Below are positions 5,356 through 6,017 of a stretch of 6,017 nt of DNA, one piece after another. The notes beneath the pieces are model-generated. The model saw only the letters and a list, made by a program, of their open reading frames with translations, was not told where the DNA came from and did not search any database. This DNA comes from Chloroflexota bacterium (GTDB lineage: Bacteria; Chloroflexota; Dormibacteria; Dormibacterales; Dormibacteraceae). The stretch's first letter is position 1, and each line of letters begins with the position of its first letter. The position numbers and the translations under genes were made by a program. Location: assembly GCA_003446775.1 (NCBI GenBank), contig DMCH01000053.1, forward strand, positions 8,587-14,603, given 5' to 3'.

Positions 5356-6017
5356 ATGAAGACACACGAACTCGCACGCGAACTCGGGATCAGTCAAAAG
5401 GAGCTGGTGAACTTTCTCCAGCAACGGCGGCTGACGCGCAACGCCTCGGCGCCATTGGCGCCGGGCGCGATCGAGGCTGCCCGCTCGGCCTTCAAGCCGA
5501 CCTCTGTCGCGGTCAAGATCGAGGCCAACGGCGAGCGCAAGGCGGTGCTGCCGCCGTCGCTGTCCGTCAAGGACCTTGCCGAAAAGCTCGGAGTGAGCCC
5601 GGTCGAGGTCATCAAGAAGCTGATGGCGTCCAAGATCCTGGCCACGATCAACCAGGTCATCGACTTCTCCACCGCCGAGATCGTGGCGGACGAGTTCGGC
5701 TACACGGTGGAACCGGTATTGAGCGAAGACGTGGTCGCCGTCGAGGCCAAAGAGGGCGAGGGCGACGTCGTCACGACCTCGCGAGAGGAGCTCTTCTCGC
5801 TCGCCAACGAAGACCCCACCAAGCTCGTCCAGCGGCCGCCCATCGTCACCGTCCTCGGCCACGTCGACCACGGCAAGACGTCGATCCTCGACGCGATCCG
5901 CAAGACGCGCGTCGCCGCGGGTGAAGCCGGTGGCATCACCCAGCGCATCGGCGCTTACAAGATCGAGACGGCCGACGGGCACGATGTCGTCTTCATCGAC
6001 ACCCCGGGCCACGAGGC
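5356..6017 (+). CDS. infB: Translation initiation factor IF-2 (3'-truncated)
   Basis: IF2 is the GTPase that delivers fMet-tRNA to the 30S P site and promotes subunit joining. The frame is open from ATG 5356 to the window edge (220 codons plus 2 bases). An IF2 N-terminal-type helical domain (MKTHELARELGISQKELVNFL, about 1-45) is followed by a second copy (SVKDLAEKLGVSPVEVIKKL, about 70-118), a short acidic linker, and the start of the G domain. The G domain shows G1 GHVDHGKTS (168-176), G2 GGITQRIGAY (192-201, where the usual His is Arg) and G3 DTPGHE (215-220), which keeps the catalytic-site His. The N-terminal part is far shorter than in E. coli, whose IF2 has a long linker, and resembles the compact forms of many other phyla. 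There is no clear Shine-Dalgarno before the ATG. The C-terminal two thirds or so lie beyond the window. Confidence 0.95.
   Translation, partial: MKTHELARELGISQKELVNFLQQRRLTRNASAPLAPGAIEAARSAFKPTSVAVKIEANGERKAVLPPSLSVKDLAEKLGVSPVEVIKKLMASKILATINQVIDFSTAEIVADEFGYTVEPVLSEDVVAVEAKEGEGDVVTTSREELFSLANEDPTKLVQRPPIVTVLGHVDHGKTSILDAIRKTRVAAGEAGGITQRIGAYKIETADGHDVVFIDTPGHE

Noticed and set aside
5311..6012. Minus-strand open frame opposite infB
   Set aside because: The plus strand clearly encodes the IF2 N-terminus and G domain; the antisense product is an Asp/Arg/Leu-rich shadow.

Overview
The window is a GC-rich bacterial chromosome segment with seven same-strand housekeeping genes: ruvB (5' end cut off), secD, secF, rimP, nusA, ylxR and infB (3' end cut off). 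Nothing in it looks mobile or phage-derived, and I see no rRNA, tRNA or CRISPR array. The strong bias for G/C at third codon positions, a SecF signature of the form GFSVHDTIVVFDRIREN and a SecD segment of the form RRAWPAIWNSNLSTIITC suggest a high-GC Terrabacteria lineage. Chloroflexota or the Dormibacterota relatives are my best guess. This rests on remembered family patterns, not on a search.

Layout. Positions 1-774 hold the C-terminal three quarters of RuvB, the Holliday-junction branch-migration motor. After a 50-bp gap come secD (825-2339) and secF (2323-3405), which overlap by 17 bp and encode the two halves of the proton-driven Sec accessory complex. No yajC lies between ruvB and secD. 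Next is a 194-bp intergenic region (3406-3599) with unusually dense dyad symmetry: an 11-bp GC hairpin with a 3-nt loop, a perfect 12-bp inverted repeat around a 16-nt loop, a smaller hairpin, and a 10-bp long-range complement. It separates secDF from the rimP-nusA-ylxR-infB transcription/translation cluster. In that cluster rimP/nusA and nusA/ylxR overlap, and infB follows ylxR after a 56-bp gap with a promoter-like sequence.

How the genes work together. RimP matures the 30S subunit. NusA controls pausing, termination and antitermination. YlxR is a small RNA-binding/regulatory protein. IF2 places initiator tRNA on the ribosome. This is the classic nusA-infB operon order. SecDF completes protein export and stands as its own two-gene unit upstream.

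No new system is evident. The observations most worth a second look are the structured secF-rimP intergenic region, two cysteine-bounded loop insertions in the SecD periplasmic domain, the acidic N-terminal extension of SecF, and the lack of Shine-Dalgarno sequences at the three genes that begin after gaps.
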